Virus record (IMG/VR): IMGVR_UViG_3300047510_000343
Coordinates: 1-21,424 of that record
Length of the DNA: 21,424 bases
Origin: a virus
Strand: one strand, 5' to 3'
Under the pieces are notes generated by a model. The model worked only from the letters and a program-made list of their open reading frames with translations. It made no database searches and was not told where the DNA came from. The position numbers and the translations under genes were made by a program. Of this stretch, positions 1 to 6,171 are shown one piece after another. Numbering within the stretch: position 1 is the first letter of the stretch; each line of letters begins with the position of its first letter.

Positions 1-1
1 G

Positions 2-94
2 CTCTACATTGTGTTACAGTCCGGCTGGCTTGTCTGGAAATGGTTCCATGCCATAAAAGATAAGAAGAATGAAGCACAATCTTCCGATAGTTAA
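2..94 (+). CDS. C-terminal fragment of a small membrane-like protein
   Basis: An open frame enters from the left edge and ends at TAA 92-94, giving the last 30 residues of a protein. It begins with a hydrophobic, aromatic stretch (LYIVLQSGWLVWKWF) and ends in a charged tail (KDKKNEAQSSDS), as in a small single-span membrane protein with a cytoplasmic tail. Its stop lies 26 bases inside the next gene, the tight spacing seen throughout the window. The position just upstream of lysis genes would suit a small holin-like or other membrane accessory, but this is inference from a fragment. Confidence 0.5.
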   Translation, partial: LYIVLQSGWLVWKWFHAIKDKKNEAQSSDS

Positions 95-335
95 AGTAGT
101 TTGGGAAGATGCCTGCCACGACACTCTTGGGTGGGGTGATAGCCCAGAGAAAGCCAGGGAGTTTCAAGTCCCGCTTGTTGTCTCTATAGGCTTTTTATTA
201 GCAGAGACCAAGCAGGGCGTGAAAATTTGTCAGTCATTGACTGACGACGCAATTGCTCAGTCTTTGGTGATTCCGCGAAAGATGATCCAGAGCATAGAGC
301 GCGGAGCTTGGCGTGAGAAAAAAGTCAGAAGATGA
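69..335 (+). CDS. conserved small phage protein, unknown function
   Basis: This 88-residue protein starts at ATG 69 after a weak purine-rich site (AAGAAG). The pattern VVWEDAC...GWGDSPEKA...VPLVVSIGFLLAETKQGV...QSLTDDA..QSLVIPRKMIQSIE resembles a small soluble protein widespread in tailed phages and annotated only as hypothetical; I recognise the pattern but know no function. It probably forms a small beta-rich fold. The phosphoesterase gene starts inside its 3' end (23-base overlap), so the two are likely co-translated. Confidence 0.75.
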   Translation: MKHNLPIVKVVWEDACHDTLGWGDSPEKAREFQVPLVVSIGFLLAETKQGVKICQSLTDDAIAQSLVIPRKMIQSIERGAWREKKVRR

Positions 336-1248
336 GGATTTCATCGCAGTCTGGAAAGAACTAGGAAGCCCAACGAAGATTTCAGATCGCATAGGTCTTA
401 CGCTTCGCAATGTGTACGAGCGACGAAGGGCGATCGAGAAGAAATACAACATCCTTCTACCCACAAAAGACGCTCGTTTTACCTTGCCAGAGAATCGTAG
501 GCGAGCAACGCTAGAGGCCGAAGGTTATGTGATCGTATTCTCTGACGCTCACTTCATGCCTGGTGAGCCATCAGCGGGGTTTAACGCTCTCTTAAAACTC
601 ATCAAGACTCTAAAGCCCAGAGCGATTATCGCAAACGGAGATATTCTTGACGGGGGAACTATCTCCAAGTACGGCCCTATGGATTGGGAGCCAGTCACAA
701 GCCTACGGGATGAACTCGAAGCGGTTCAGTGGCATATGGATCAGATCGTCAAGGCTTGTAAGGGTTTAGGAACTTTCTTACATAGAACCACAGGCAACCA
801 TGACATACGATTTGACAAAAGATTAGCCGGATCTGTTCCTGAGTTCAAAGGCATTCAAGGTACGACGCTTAAAGATCATTTACCGGAGTGGTCTGTAAGT
901 TGGTCAGTCATGGTCAATGACATTTGCATGATTAAGCATAGACTTCAACATTCAGGTATCCACTCAGGCTACAACAACACCCTAAAAGCAGGCATCTCTA
1001 CGGTCTCAGGGCATACCCATCTCTTAGAGGTAAAAGGTTGGGGAGACTATCGAGGGCGTCGATACGGTATTTCTACAGGGATGTTGGCCGATCCTGACGG
1101 CAATCAGTTCAATTACATTGAGGACAATCCTGTTCCCTGGTGCTCAGGCTTTGCTGTCTTATGTTTCAGAGATGGTCTACTCTTACCTCCAGAACTCGTT
1201 GAGGTTATCGAGGGAACAGCGTATTTCCGAGGAGCAGCAGTTGGCTAA
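313..1248 (+). CDS. calcineurin-like metallophosphoesterase
   Basis: This 311-residue protein starts at GTG 313 with GGAG six bases upstream. It carries the five metal-binding blocks of the calcineurin-like phosphoesterase fold in order: FSDAH (D78, H80), NGD (D110), TGNHD (N162, H163), KHR (H209) and SGHTH (H234, H236). The first 50 residues are basic and look like a helix-turn-helix (SPTKISDRIGLTLRNVYERRRAIEKKY), suggesting DNA contact. Such enzymes hydrolyse phosphoesters using two metal ions; the phage substrate is unknown and could be a nucleic acid end, a nucleotide or a protein phosphate. It sits directly before the endolysin, whose TTG start lies within its last codons. Confidence 0.9.
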   Translation: MRKKSEDEDFIAVWKELGSPTKISDRIGLTLRNVYERRRAIEKKYNILLPTKDARFTLPENRRRATLEAEGYVIVFSDAHFMPGEPSAGFNALLKLIKTLKPRAIIANGDILDGGTISKYGPMDWEPVTSLRDELEAVQWHMDQIVKACKGLGTFLHRTTGNHDIRFDKRLAGSVPEFKGIQGTTLKDHLPEWSVSWSVMVNDICMIKHRLQHSGIHSGYNNTLKAGISTVSGHTHLLEVKGWGDYRGRRYGISTGMLADPDGNQFNYIEDNPVPWCSGFAVLCFRDGLLLPPELVEVIEGTAYFRGAAVG

Positions 1249-1741
1249 CTTTGAACAAGCGTTTGACAAGATGATGGAGGACGAAGGAGGTTACGTCCTT
1301 CATGAAGTACAGGGAGATCGAGGCGGTCAGACCTACGCGGGTATTGCTCGCAAGATGCACCCCAAATGGGAAGGATGGAATCACATCGACTACCAGGAAA
1401 CACCTCCAACACAGTTAGTCCGAGACTTCTATAAAGAGAACTTCTGGAACAAGATCAAAGGCGATGACTTAACGCATGACGTTATAGCCTCGTCTCTCTT
1501 TAACTTTGCTGTCAATGCTGGCGTTCCCGTATCCATCAAACTTGCCCAGATATGCGTTAAAACGGCCCCAGACGGCGTTATCGGCCCCAAGACCATATCA
1601 GCACTCAACCAAGCCAATCCAGAGCTATTCGTGGCTTATTACGCGCTAGCAAAGATTGCTAGGTATCGTGACATTGTTTTGCGTGATCGCAGCCAACTTA
1701 AGTTTCTTCTTGGTTGGGTTTCTAGGACGCTCAAGCTATGA
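1241..1741 (+). CDS. endolysin, glycoside hydrolase family 108 lysozyme
   Basis: A 166-residue lysozyme. The frame is open from 1118, but I place the start at TTG 1241 because GAGGAG lies six bases upstream and GH108 enzymes begin shortly before the catalytic Glu. The motif DEGGYV (Glu15 from this start) is the family signature, and the C-terminal part (APDGVIGPKTISALN) matches the family's peptidoglycan-binding domain. It would cleave the glycan backbone of the cell wall at the end of infection. No signal peptide is seen, so it should depend on the adjacent holin for release. It overlaps the phosphoesterase by 8 bases and the holin by 4, so all three are likely translated together. Confidence 0.9.
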   Translation: MANFEQAFDKMMEDEGGYVLHEVQGDRGGQTYAGIARKMHPKWEGWNHIDYQETPPTQLVRDFYKENFWNKIKGDDLTHDVIASSLFNFAVNAGVPVSIKLAQICVKTAPDGVIGPKTISALNQANPELFVAYYALAKIARYRDIVLRDRSQLKFLLGWVSRTLKL

Positions 1742-2151
1742 ACCTGCTCGGAATCTCTTCCATCGTTGATTCGGTCGGTAAGGTTATCGGAGACCTGCAT
1801 ACATCCGACAAAGAACGCATGGAGCTTGAGCTTGAGGCCAAGCGTATCGACCAAGCGATAGACCTCGGTCAAATGGAAGTCAATAAAGTCGAGGCTGCTA
1901 ACCAGAATATGTTTGTTTCCGGTTGGCGACCTGCTATCGGTTGGGTTGGTGCTGGCGCGATGTTCTATCAGTTCCTTGCTTACCCGTTACTGGTCTGGGC
2001 GTGGACTTGGATGCAAGCAGAACAGATTGTCCCGCAGGAAGTAAAGCCACCTCCCATGCTGGACACAGATGCTCTATGGGTTATTTTGAGCGGTATGTTG
2101 GGGATCGCTGGGATGAGGAGTTTTGAGAAGAGCCGCGGTGTTGCGCGGTAA
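1738..2151 (+). CDS. holin, 3-TM superfamily
   Basis: This 137-residue protein starts in the ATGA overlap with the endolysin stop. The first 60 residues are amphipathic and charged (SDKERMELELEAKRIDQAIDLGQMEV). They are followed by FVSGWRPAIGWVGAGAMFYQFLAYPLLVWAWTW and, near the end, a third hydrophobic segment, LWVILSGMLGIAGMRSFEK. The GWRP signature and the final MRSFEK match the GTA-type 3-TM phage holin family. It should form lesions in the inner membrane that let the endolysin out and set the timing of lysis. Its last 71 bases overlap a gene on the opposite strand. Confidence 0.88.
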   Translation: MNLLGISSIVDSVGKVIGDLHTSDKERMELELEAKRIDQAIDLGQMEVNKVEAANQNMFVSGWRPAIGWVGAGAMFYQFLAYPLLVWAWTWMQAEQIVPQEVKPPPMLDTDALWVILSGMLGIAGMRSFEKSRGVAR

Positions 2152-2356
2152 CTTCATCTCGCACCATTTGCCCTATCTTGTCACCGTGTATCTTTTCGAT
2201 CTTCTCGATGATCGGAAGTCGTTTGCTTTTAGCTAACTTTAAGATCATCTTTGCCCAGTCCTGAACGACAAACGGCAACGCTTGGTTATACGCTGCCGTT
2301 ATCTCCTCCACGTCTGACGACTTAACTTGCTTGATAAGGTTGATCCACGATGCCAC
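2081..2356 (-). CDS. small protein of unknown function, last gene of the minus operon
   Basis: The start is GTG 2356 with GGAG about ten bases upstream; the product is 91 residues. Residues 1-65 read as a helical, soluble domain (MASWINLIKQVKSSDVEEITA...LPIIEKIEKIHG). The last 20 residues are Ser/Gln/Arg-rich and lie opposite the holin C-terminus, so they may be constrained by the other strand. It overlaps its upstream neighbour by 35 bases. I do not recognise a family. The long convergent overlap is unusual, but the N-terminal half has ordinary protein composition and continues an operon with the same strand and spacing. Confidence 0.6.
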   Translation of the reverse strand: MASWINLIKQVKSSDVEEITAAYNQALPFVVQDWAKMILKLAKSKRLPIIEKIEKIHGDKIGQMVRDEVTAQHRGSSQNSSSQRSPTYRSK

Positions 2357-2510
2357 GGATCGACCACTCCCGAAAAGCCTTATGTTTTGCCATTGTGTCT
2401 GGGCACTCGGTTGATGGTGGAATCCACCCTCGTTCCCTCCAGATTTCCTCGACGGGTCTGAACTTTTCTGTCCTCGTCTGATTCTCGATTAACTCTTTCC
2501 AGTTGCTCAT
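2322..2510 (-). CDS. small hypothetical protein
   Basis: A 62-residue protein starting at ATG 2510, with AAAGG six bases upstream and an ATGA overlap with the preceding gene. It is charged and Trp-rich (MSNWKELIENQTRTEKFRPVE, EIWRERGWIPPSTE, FREWSIRG). There is no signal peptide, membrane span or recognisable motif. Its place at the end of a recombination operon suggests a minor accessory role, which cannot be inferred further. Confidence 0.65.
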   Translation of the reverse strand: MSNWKELIENQTRTEKFRPVEEIWRERGWIPPSTECPDTMAKHKAFREWSIRGIVDQPYQAS

Positions 2511-2764
2511 AATAAGCCTTTCGGGAACGGATAGACCGCATCCTCGTGAGGAGTTCCTGGCCGTGGTGCATTGAAGAACCTCCGTTTTTCCAACTCTGTA
2601 GGCTTCCAGAATGCTTCAGGAGCCTCAGACTTGATGATGTGAATGATCCTCTCAAGTACAGGAGAGTCATCCGAAATGTTTGCAGGACGCTTTGCAAACG
2701 CTTTTTTCAACATAGTTTGGTGGTGTACGCTTAACATATCAAAATGGAACCGAATCGTCGTCAT
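2507..2764 (-). CDS. small hypothetical protein
   Basis: An 85-residue protein. ATG 2764 overlaps the upstream gene by 26 bases. A second ATG at 2737 (MLSVHHQTMLKKAF) sits one base after the upstream stop and is equally possible; neither has a clear ribosome binding site, so coupling is likely. The sequence is basic and helical (HHQTMLKKAFAKRP, VLERIIHIIKSEAPEAFWKPTELEKRRFF), with a Pro/Gly-rich end (RPGTPHEDAVYPF). No family is recognised. Its end joins the next gene by ATGA. Confidence 0.65.
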   Translation of the reverse strand: MTTIRFHFDMLSVHHQTMLKKAFAKRPANISDDSPVLERIIHIIKSEAPEAFWKPTELEKRRFFNAPRPGTPHEDAVYPFPKGLL

Positions 2765-2960
2765 CGACTTTGGTTGATCTTACTTCCCCGTCTTTCTGCT
2801 GGAACTTTAAGCCCAGATACTTCCCGTCGGAACCCTCGTTAACCCATCCTGAGATCCAAAACTCGACCCCGTTTATCATTGCTGAACCTCGGTAGTCTGG
2901 GTGCACATCTTTTTCTTTCTTCTTGTTCTTGCTGATTGATCCTGTTAGTTCTTTTGGCAT
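2739..2960 (-). CDS. small phage protein with SSB-like acidic C-terminal tail
   Basis: This 73-residue protein starts at ATG 2960 with GGAG eight bases upstream. The pattern MPKELTGSISKNKKKEKDVHPDYRG followed by INGVEFWISGWV and KYLGLKFQQ is a small family common in phages, with a likely compact beta fold. It ends in DDDDSVPF, closely resembling the acidic C-terminal tip (DDDIPF) by which bacterial single-strand DNA-binding proteins recruit partners. It lies directly after an exonuclease gene and in the same operon as an annealing protein. A role in single-strand DNA handling is plausible but inferred; it is too short to be a normal SSB. Confidence 0.8.
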   Translation of the reverse strand: MPKELTGSISKNKKKEKDVHPDYRGSAMINGVEFWISGWVNEGSDGKYLGLKFQQKDGEVRSTKVDDDDSVPF

Positions 2961-3541
2961 AACGACAACTCCATTTGATTAACTTCATTGAGAAAGGAAA
3001 CCAGATCAGCCTCGATCTTGGTTAGCTCTTCCGGTTTTGGCTCGTAACGTACGACAAATAGTTGAAGATGTTCAGGAAGTCTTGGGTCAAACGAAACAAA
3101 GTCGCACCAAGTTCTACCTGTCACGAGCATTTGAGTAAGCATTTGTGGCTTGTATTTTGTGGGAACCTCCTTTGCTAGTAAGTAATCGACATGGGTGTTT
3201 GAGTTAGGGCACTTGATCTCGATCAGCCCCGACCCTGCAAAGCCATCAGGACTCGCCCCAAGCCACTTTATCGACTTGTGAACATGAAACCCTGTCTGCT
3301 CGACAAAATGGCCTGTGTGGATTTCGTATGCTGCTCTGGCAACAGGTTCTTGTTCTGTACCCCATTGCATAGCTGCATTCGTGAATGAATCGCTTTGCAG
3401 TCCCGTCAAACGCTCTGTGACGAGTTGAATCTGGTAGTTCCTACGTGTAGCCGTACCAGGTTTCGCAAGCGCGTCTGAAGCTCTGCTAGCGGTTAGGTGG
3501 CCTAGTCTTGCCTTGTGCCAATCATCAGTTCTTTGTTCCAT
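2945..3541 (-). CDS. YqaJ-like viral recombinase / lambda-type exonuclease
   Basis: This 198-residue protein starts at ATG 3541 with AAAGGTG five bases upstream. It has the order of the YqaJ/lambda exonuclease fold: an N-terminal RTDDWHKARLGHLTASRAS block, the acidic GTEQEPVARAAYE segment (Glu63, Glu65), then SPDG with Asp99 and IEIKCP with Glu108 and Lys110, the PD-(D/E)XK metal site. Family members degrade one strand of double-stranded DNA ends to expose single strands for annealing. The partner annealing protein is encoded six genes upstream in the same operon, forming a phage end-resection and annealing system. It overlaps its neighbours by 17 and 16 bases. Confidence 0.92.
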   Translation of the reverse strand: MEQRTDDWHKARLGHLTASRASDALAKPGTATRRNYQIQLVTERLTGLQSDSFTNAAMQWGTEQEPVARAAYEIHTGHFVEQTGFHVHKSIKWLGASPDGFAGSGLIEIKCPNSNTHVDYLLAKEVPTKYKPQMLTQMLVTGRTWCDFVSFDPRLPEHLQLFVVRYEPKPEELTKIEADLVSFLNEVNQMELSLCQKN

Positions 3542-3818
3542 GTTGCACCTTTAATATCCCTCGTTCAATCATTGCTTGCATTGTGTTTATGTATGCCTGG
3601 TTCCAGAAGTCTCGACGTTCCTCACGAGACATTTCTTTCCCTTGATCTAAGTATGCGTGGCATTTGAAACACAAAGATGCTACTAAAGCATCAGAGACTT
3701 TGATGCCCATGCCTTTGCCTTGATTTCTATGGGCTGCGACTACAGTCCCATCCTCACAAAAACATGCACCGCAAGGCATATTTCTACAAGCCTCAAGCAA
3801 CTTTTTGTTGGTGTACAT
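3525..3818 (-). CDS. YbcO/DUF1364-like zinc nuclease domain protein
   Basis: A 97-residue protein starting at ATG 3818 after GAGGA. It has C16-x2-C19 with C21 nearby, then AAHRNQGKGMGIKVSD (H30) and SLCFKCH (C50, C53, H54). This cysteine and histidine layout with the G-K-G-M-G-x-K-x-x-D stretch matches the YbcO / DUF1364 family found in lambdoid ninR-like regions, thought to be a zinc-bound HNH-type nuclease acting on DNA. Placement between ninB and the exonuclease agrees with a recombination role. Activity is inferred from the family only. Confidence 0.8.
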   Translation of the reverse strand: MYTNKKLLEACRNMPCGACFCEDGTVVAAHRNQGKGMGIKVSDALVASLCFKCHAYLDQGKEMSREERRDFWNQAYINTMQAMIERGILKVQHGTKN

Positions 3819-4212
3819 TGATCTTCCTCAAGTCAAGTTCAGCGTCCTTCATCTCGTCTGTCCAGACTAAGCCCTTCTCGATTGCGTACTGGAGTAACTG
3901 CTCTACTAAGTCCGAGAACTCAGACACGGTAAGCGAAGCAGTCGAAGGCTCGATCTCTTTGACTTGTCCTCCAGGAAGTTCAACAACACGAGACGGAAGA
4001 AACCTCGTTTTAGCCCACTCATGCCAGATGTCTTGTGTGTATTGCTGGCCCATTAACTGTTCAGCACAAGCTGTCAGGATCGACCAATAAAACCGATTCT
4101 GAGCCGCTGTGCGGGGAGGTTTGGAGATAGTTACCATGTAGCCTAGTTCAGTGGCTTCTATGGCCTCTATGACCCTCCTGCGGTCAGTTTCAGTTGTCAG
4201 TATTGATCTCAT
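3793..4212 (-). CDS. ninB: NinB-like recombination protein
   Basis: I choose ATG 4212 (139 residues), giving MRSILTTETDRRRVIEAIEATELGYMVT, although the frame extends upstream. The length fits lambda NinB (about 146 residues), and the family features are present: a central KPPRTAAQNRFYWSILTACAEQ, then WHEWAKTRFLP, and the C-terminal SEFSDLVEQLLQYAIEKGLVW. NinB (Orf) in lambda binds single-strand DNA and SSB and can replace RecFOR in loading a recombinase. The gene overlaps its upstream neighbour by 23 bases and the YbcO-like gene by 26 bases, within the recombination operon. Confidence 0.88.
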   Translation of the reverse strand: MRSILTTETDRRRVIEAIEATELGYMVTISKPPRTAAQNRFYWSILTACAEQLMGQQYTQDIWHEWAKTRFLPSRVVELPGGQVKEIEPSTASLTVSEFSDLVEQLLQYAIEKGLVWTDEMKDAELDLRKINVHQQKVA

Positions 4213-4543
4213 TTCGTAAGTACCAGTTGTAGTTAGCTCGGAAGGCTCGTCTCTCGAAGTCAGTGAACTTATCGTGACGCTCTGAGTACATGGCATTGAC
4301 CATGCGTCTCTTGAACTCTTTGCTGTCAACGTCAAGCCACATCAGATAATTGTCGAGCCCAGACTCGTGGAGGTCTCCGAATAGGAACCTAAGTGCGGTA
4401 ATCGTGTCGTCTGTCGGCCTAGTTTTATAGGGTGCTTTGCAGGCATCATCGACTGCTAGTTGGATGACAGACCAGAGCAGTTTCTTGCAACGCTCTGTCT
4501 GAATCGAGTCCAGCAGTCCTTCTTCAAATGTGTTCAGGTTCAT
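4190..4543 (-). CDS. conserved phage protein of unknown function
   Basis: A 117-residue protein starting at ATG 4543 in an ATGA overlap with the upstream gene. It is soluble and mostly helical. The segment ALRFLFGDLHESGLDNYLMW with FERRAFRANYNWYLR near the end recalls a small protein often found beside replication or ninB genes in phages, known only as hypothetical. There is no catalytic signature or membrane span. Location suggests a DNA-metabolism accessory; this is inference. Confidence 0.75.
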   Translation of the reverse strand: MNLNTFEEGLLDSIQTERCKKLLWSVIQLAVDDACKAPYKTRPTDDTITALRFLFGDLHESGLDNYLMWLDVDSKEFKRRMVNAMYSERHDKFTDFERRAFRANYNWYLRNEINTDN

Positions 4544-4842
4544 TTTCTTTTGTAGTAGTAAGCCCAGGCTTGCCTGTAGAGTTTTTCTTTCGTTACCAAC
4601 TTACGAGCCTCCAGAGCGCGGATCATCTTTAGGGCGTTTTGTGATGTGCAGCCGAATTTGTTTGCAAGATCGTTTAGAGACATCCAGTCGTTGAGCGCGG
4701 TTAGATAAGCCGTTTGTGTTGGCGTTAGCGGTTTAGACTTGTTAAGCATTAACCGGCCAAACTTCTCCACCGACTTCAGGAACTCATCTCGGTGTGAGAT
4801 GAGAACCCCTGATTGCTTGGCAATAGAGAGAATCTGACTCAT
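4540..4842 (-). CDS. winged helix-turn-helix DNA-binding protein
   Basis: This 100-residue protein starts at ATG 4842 with GGAG five bases upstream. Residues 40-90 read as a winged helix: LTPTQTAYLTALNDWMSLND, then LANKFGCTSQNALKMIRALE as the helix-turn-helix, and ARKLVTKEKLYRQAWAYYYK as helix plus wing. The N-terminal 35 residues are a separate helical region. It may regulate the operon or bind origin DNA; the sequence cannot distinguish these. It is joined by ATGA to genes on both sides. Confidence 0.72.
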   Translation of the reverse strand: MSQILSIAKQSGVLISHRDEFLKSVEKFGRLMLNKSKPLTPTQTAYLTALNDWMSLNDLANKFGCTSQNALKMIRALEARKLVTKEKLYRQAWAYYYKRK

Positions 4843-5369
4843 TTAATCTCCGTCAGTTCTTTCTTGCGCTGTTCCTTGGCTGCGTCTATTTGCTTGATGG
4901 ACTCAGGATCGTTCTTAAAGACCTTGTACGCACTCGTGAATGCTGCCTTCAAGTCGTCAACTGTTTTGGCCTCTGAGAGCGTTTTTATGTGGTCGTCTAC
5001 GGAAGGCTTATCTTCATCTGGCAGATCCTCTCCAGCGTAGATATAAAGCCCGATACCGTGTAGCGAGATAGCTTTAGCTAGGCAACGCTGCATAGCAGTG
5101 TTGACTTGGAAAGCATCTGGCCCAGAGATCGCTTTGTTACGGTGATCCATGACGGGTAGTTGTGCAGTGCGAGATACACCAAATGCTTTGACTTCACAAA
5201 ACACCATCACGGTGTCGCCCCACATCTGATGTGGTTTGTACTCCCATGTAGCGGTAGGATCGTGTTGTAACAATGTATCCACGGCCCAAGCCCACGAGAG
5301 GTAAGAGAGTCCGTTTTTCTTCTCGACCTTCTCGGTTACGTTGATCTTTCTAAGTTCGTTGAATTTCAT
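4839..5369 (-). CDS. single-strand annealing protein, DUF1071/Sak3-like
   Basis: I place the start at ATG 5369 (176 residues). It has GGAG seven bases upstream and opens with MKFNELRKINVTEKVEKKNG, then LSYLSWAWAVDTLL, the conserved beginning of DUF1071 proteins; a TTG at 5444 would add 25 unlikely residues. The C-terminal half has AFQVNTAMQRCLAKAISLHG and LYIYAGEDLP, also typical. This family is placed among phage single-strand annealing proteins with Rad52-like relatives. It would coat resected DNA and anneal complementary strands, working with the YqaJ-type exonuclease. The last 45 residues are charged and helical. Confidence 0.87.
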   Translation of the reverse strand: MKFNELRKINVTEKVEKKNGLSYLSWAWAVDTLLQHDPTATWEYKPHQMWGDTVMVFCEVKAFGVSRTAQLPVMDHRNKAISGPDAFQVNTAMQRCLAKAISLHGIGLYIYAGEDLPDEDKPSVDDHIKTLSEAKTVDDLKAAFTSAYKVFKNDPESIKQIDAAKEQRKKELTEIK

Positions 5370-5380
5370 GTTTGGCTCCT

Positions 5381-5473
5381 TTACTTTATGAACAGGTAGA
5401 GCAGTGTTCCGTAGCAAATCCCCAATAGCGCGCATAGTGCCCAATCACTCCTCGTTATCTTGTACTTCGTCAA
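5381..5473 (-). CDS. possible 30-residue membrane peptide
   Basis: A short frame from TTG 5473 to TAA 5381 encodes a charged start (MTKYKITRSDW) followed by one hydrophobic segment (ALCALLGICYGTLLYLFIK). GGAG lies about eight bases upstream, and the stop codon runs straight into the Shine-Dalgarno of the annealing-protein gene. It overlaps the 44-residue gene in another frame by 29 bases. A clean single-span layout in an otherwise unassigned gap is suggestive, but the TTG start and the short length leave this uncertain. Confidence 0.4.
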   Translation of the reverse strand: MTKYKITRSDWALCALLGICYGTLLYLFIK

Positions 5474-5579
5474 GTTCGTACTCCTGTTGTTCCAACTGTT
5501 GTTGGTAGTCATTCTGTTCCCTCTCTCTGTCGTATTCGTAAAGTTTTCTGTCTAACCAAGCATCGTAGTCAACGCTCAT
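5445..5579 (-). CDS. 44-residue acidic protein
   Basis: ATG 5579 has GGAGG five bases upstream, a strong ribosome binding site, and overlaps the preceding stop as ATGA. The product is short, acidic, and rich in Gln, Glu and Tyr (MSVDYDAWLDRKLYEYDRER, LEQQEYELDEVQDNEE), probably a single long helix. No family is recognised. The strong site and coupling make it a credible gene although it is below usual length cut-offs. Confidence 0.7.
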   Translation of the reverse strand: MSVDYDAWLDRKLYEYDREREQNDYQQQLEQQEYELDEVQDNEE

Positions 5580-5746
5580 ACAGCCTCCAGGTATTTGTTA
5601 AGTTCGTCTCTAAGTTGCGTTACTTGTTCTTTGTTGAGATGTATAGCTGCGTGTGCTTTCATATGCCAGATAGAAATCCAAATGTCTTGCTCGTAGTCAC
5701 TGATACATAACTTCTCGTAATCTGCTGTTTTGATCTGTACGTCCAT
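5576..5746 (-). CDS. 56-residue protein, first gene of the minus operon
   Basis: ATG 5746 has AAGGAG five bases upstream. The 56-residue product (MDVQIKTADYEKLCISDYEQ ... KEQVTQLRDELNKYLEAV) is soluble with a helical, coiled-coil-like C-terminus. It is the first gene after the divergent gap and joins the next gene by ATGA, so it probably heads the recombination operon. Early phage operons often start with such small host-interacting proteins, but no function can be read from this one. Confidence 0.75.
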   Translation of the reverse strand: MDVQIKTADYEKLCISDYEQDIWISIWHMKAHAAIHLNKEQVTQLRDELNKYLEAV

Positions 5747-5805
5747 GCTTGCTCCTTGTTTCGATGGAGTAATCTTAGGCTTATCAACCCCATAAGACTG
5801 TCATC
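5747..5805. promoter_or_regulatory. divergent intergenic region, probable promoter for the minus operon
   Basis: These 59 bases separate the first minus-strand gene (start 5746) from the first plus-strand gene (start 5806). All 13 minus-strand genes run without a gap from here, so their promoter should lie in or just beyond this segment. On the minus strand a TTGATA is visible, but I could not find a well spaced -10 box. The plus-strand gene has no Shine-Dalgarno here. The assignment rests on gene orientation more than on a motif. Confidence 0.4.
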
Positions 5806-6159
5806 GTGACGACAATCTCTGCCGCTGATACCAAAAAGAAACGCCGTTCGTCGGTAAGTCCTACTCAAAGGTCTTTAGCTGCGCTTCGTGAGCGTGGTTA
5901 CTTATGTCAGATCGTCGAGCACTGGAACCCTTGGGCCAGGATCAGGCAGGACTTATTTGGGATAGGTGACATCCTCTGTCTCAAAGACGAGGAGACGCTT
6001 TTAGTTCAGACGACCTCAAGAGGTAACGTCTCGGCCAGGGTGAAGAAGATTGCAGAATGCGAACACCTTCCGGCTATCTTGCGAGCAGGATGGAAGATCG
6101 AGGTGCATGGATGGGGTAAGTTAAAAGAAGGCTGGACTTGCAAGGTTGTGGAGATCTGA
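5806..6159 (+). CDS. PD-(D/E)XK nuclease-like small phage protein
   Basis: This 117-residue protein starts at GTG 5806, with no visible Shine-Dalgarno. It has a basic N-terminus (DTKKKRRSS), then SLAALRERGYLCQIVEHWNP and RIRQDLFGIGDILCL followed by ETLLVQTTSRGNVSARVKKI. The arrangement, with an Asp after a Gly-rich turn and a beta strand ending VQT, resembles the core of Holliday-junction-resolvase-like endonucleases, with Gln-x-Thr in place of Glu-x-Lys. It could be a degenerate or variant nuclease, or a DNA-binding relative. It is divergent from the recombination operon, and its last codons overlap a promoter for the RNA downstream. Confidence 0.65.
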   Translation: MTTISAADTKKKRRSSVSPTQRSLAALRERGYLCQIVEHWNPWARIRQDLFGIGDILCLKDEETLLVQTTSRGNVSARVKKIAECEHLPAILRAGWKIEVHGWGKLKEGWTCKVVEI

Positions 6160-6165
6160 TATAGT
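6138..6165 (+). promoter_or_regulatory. sigma70-like promoter reading into the structured RNA
   Basis: TTGCAA (6138-6143) and TATAGT (6160-6165) are separated by 16 bases, a near-consensus -10 and a partial -35. The -35 lies in the last codons of the upstream gene, and transcription would start near 6172, just before the base-paired region. Confidence 0.5.
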
Positions 6166-6171
6166 TGGTTT

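Noticed and set aside
1118-1240. N-terminal extension of the endolysin to an upstream ATG
   Set aside because: The added 41 residues lie fully inside the phosphoesterase gene, have no ribosome binding site, and precede the normal GH108 start; TTG 1241 with GAGGAG fits better.
2380-2697. 105-codon minus-strand frame
   Set aside because: It overlaps two better supported genes (2322-2510 and 2507-2764) in another frame and has Ser- and Arg-rich shadow composition.
4213-4335. 41-residue N-terminal extension of NinB
   Set aside because: It is Ser/Thr-rich and antisense-like, lies in the upstream gene, and would exceed the NinB length; MRSILTT at 4212 is the natural start.
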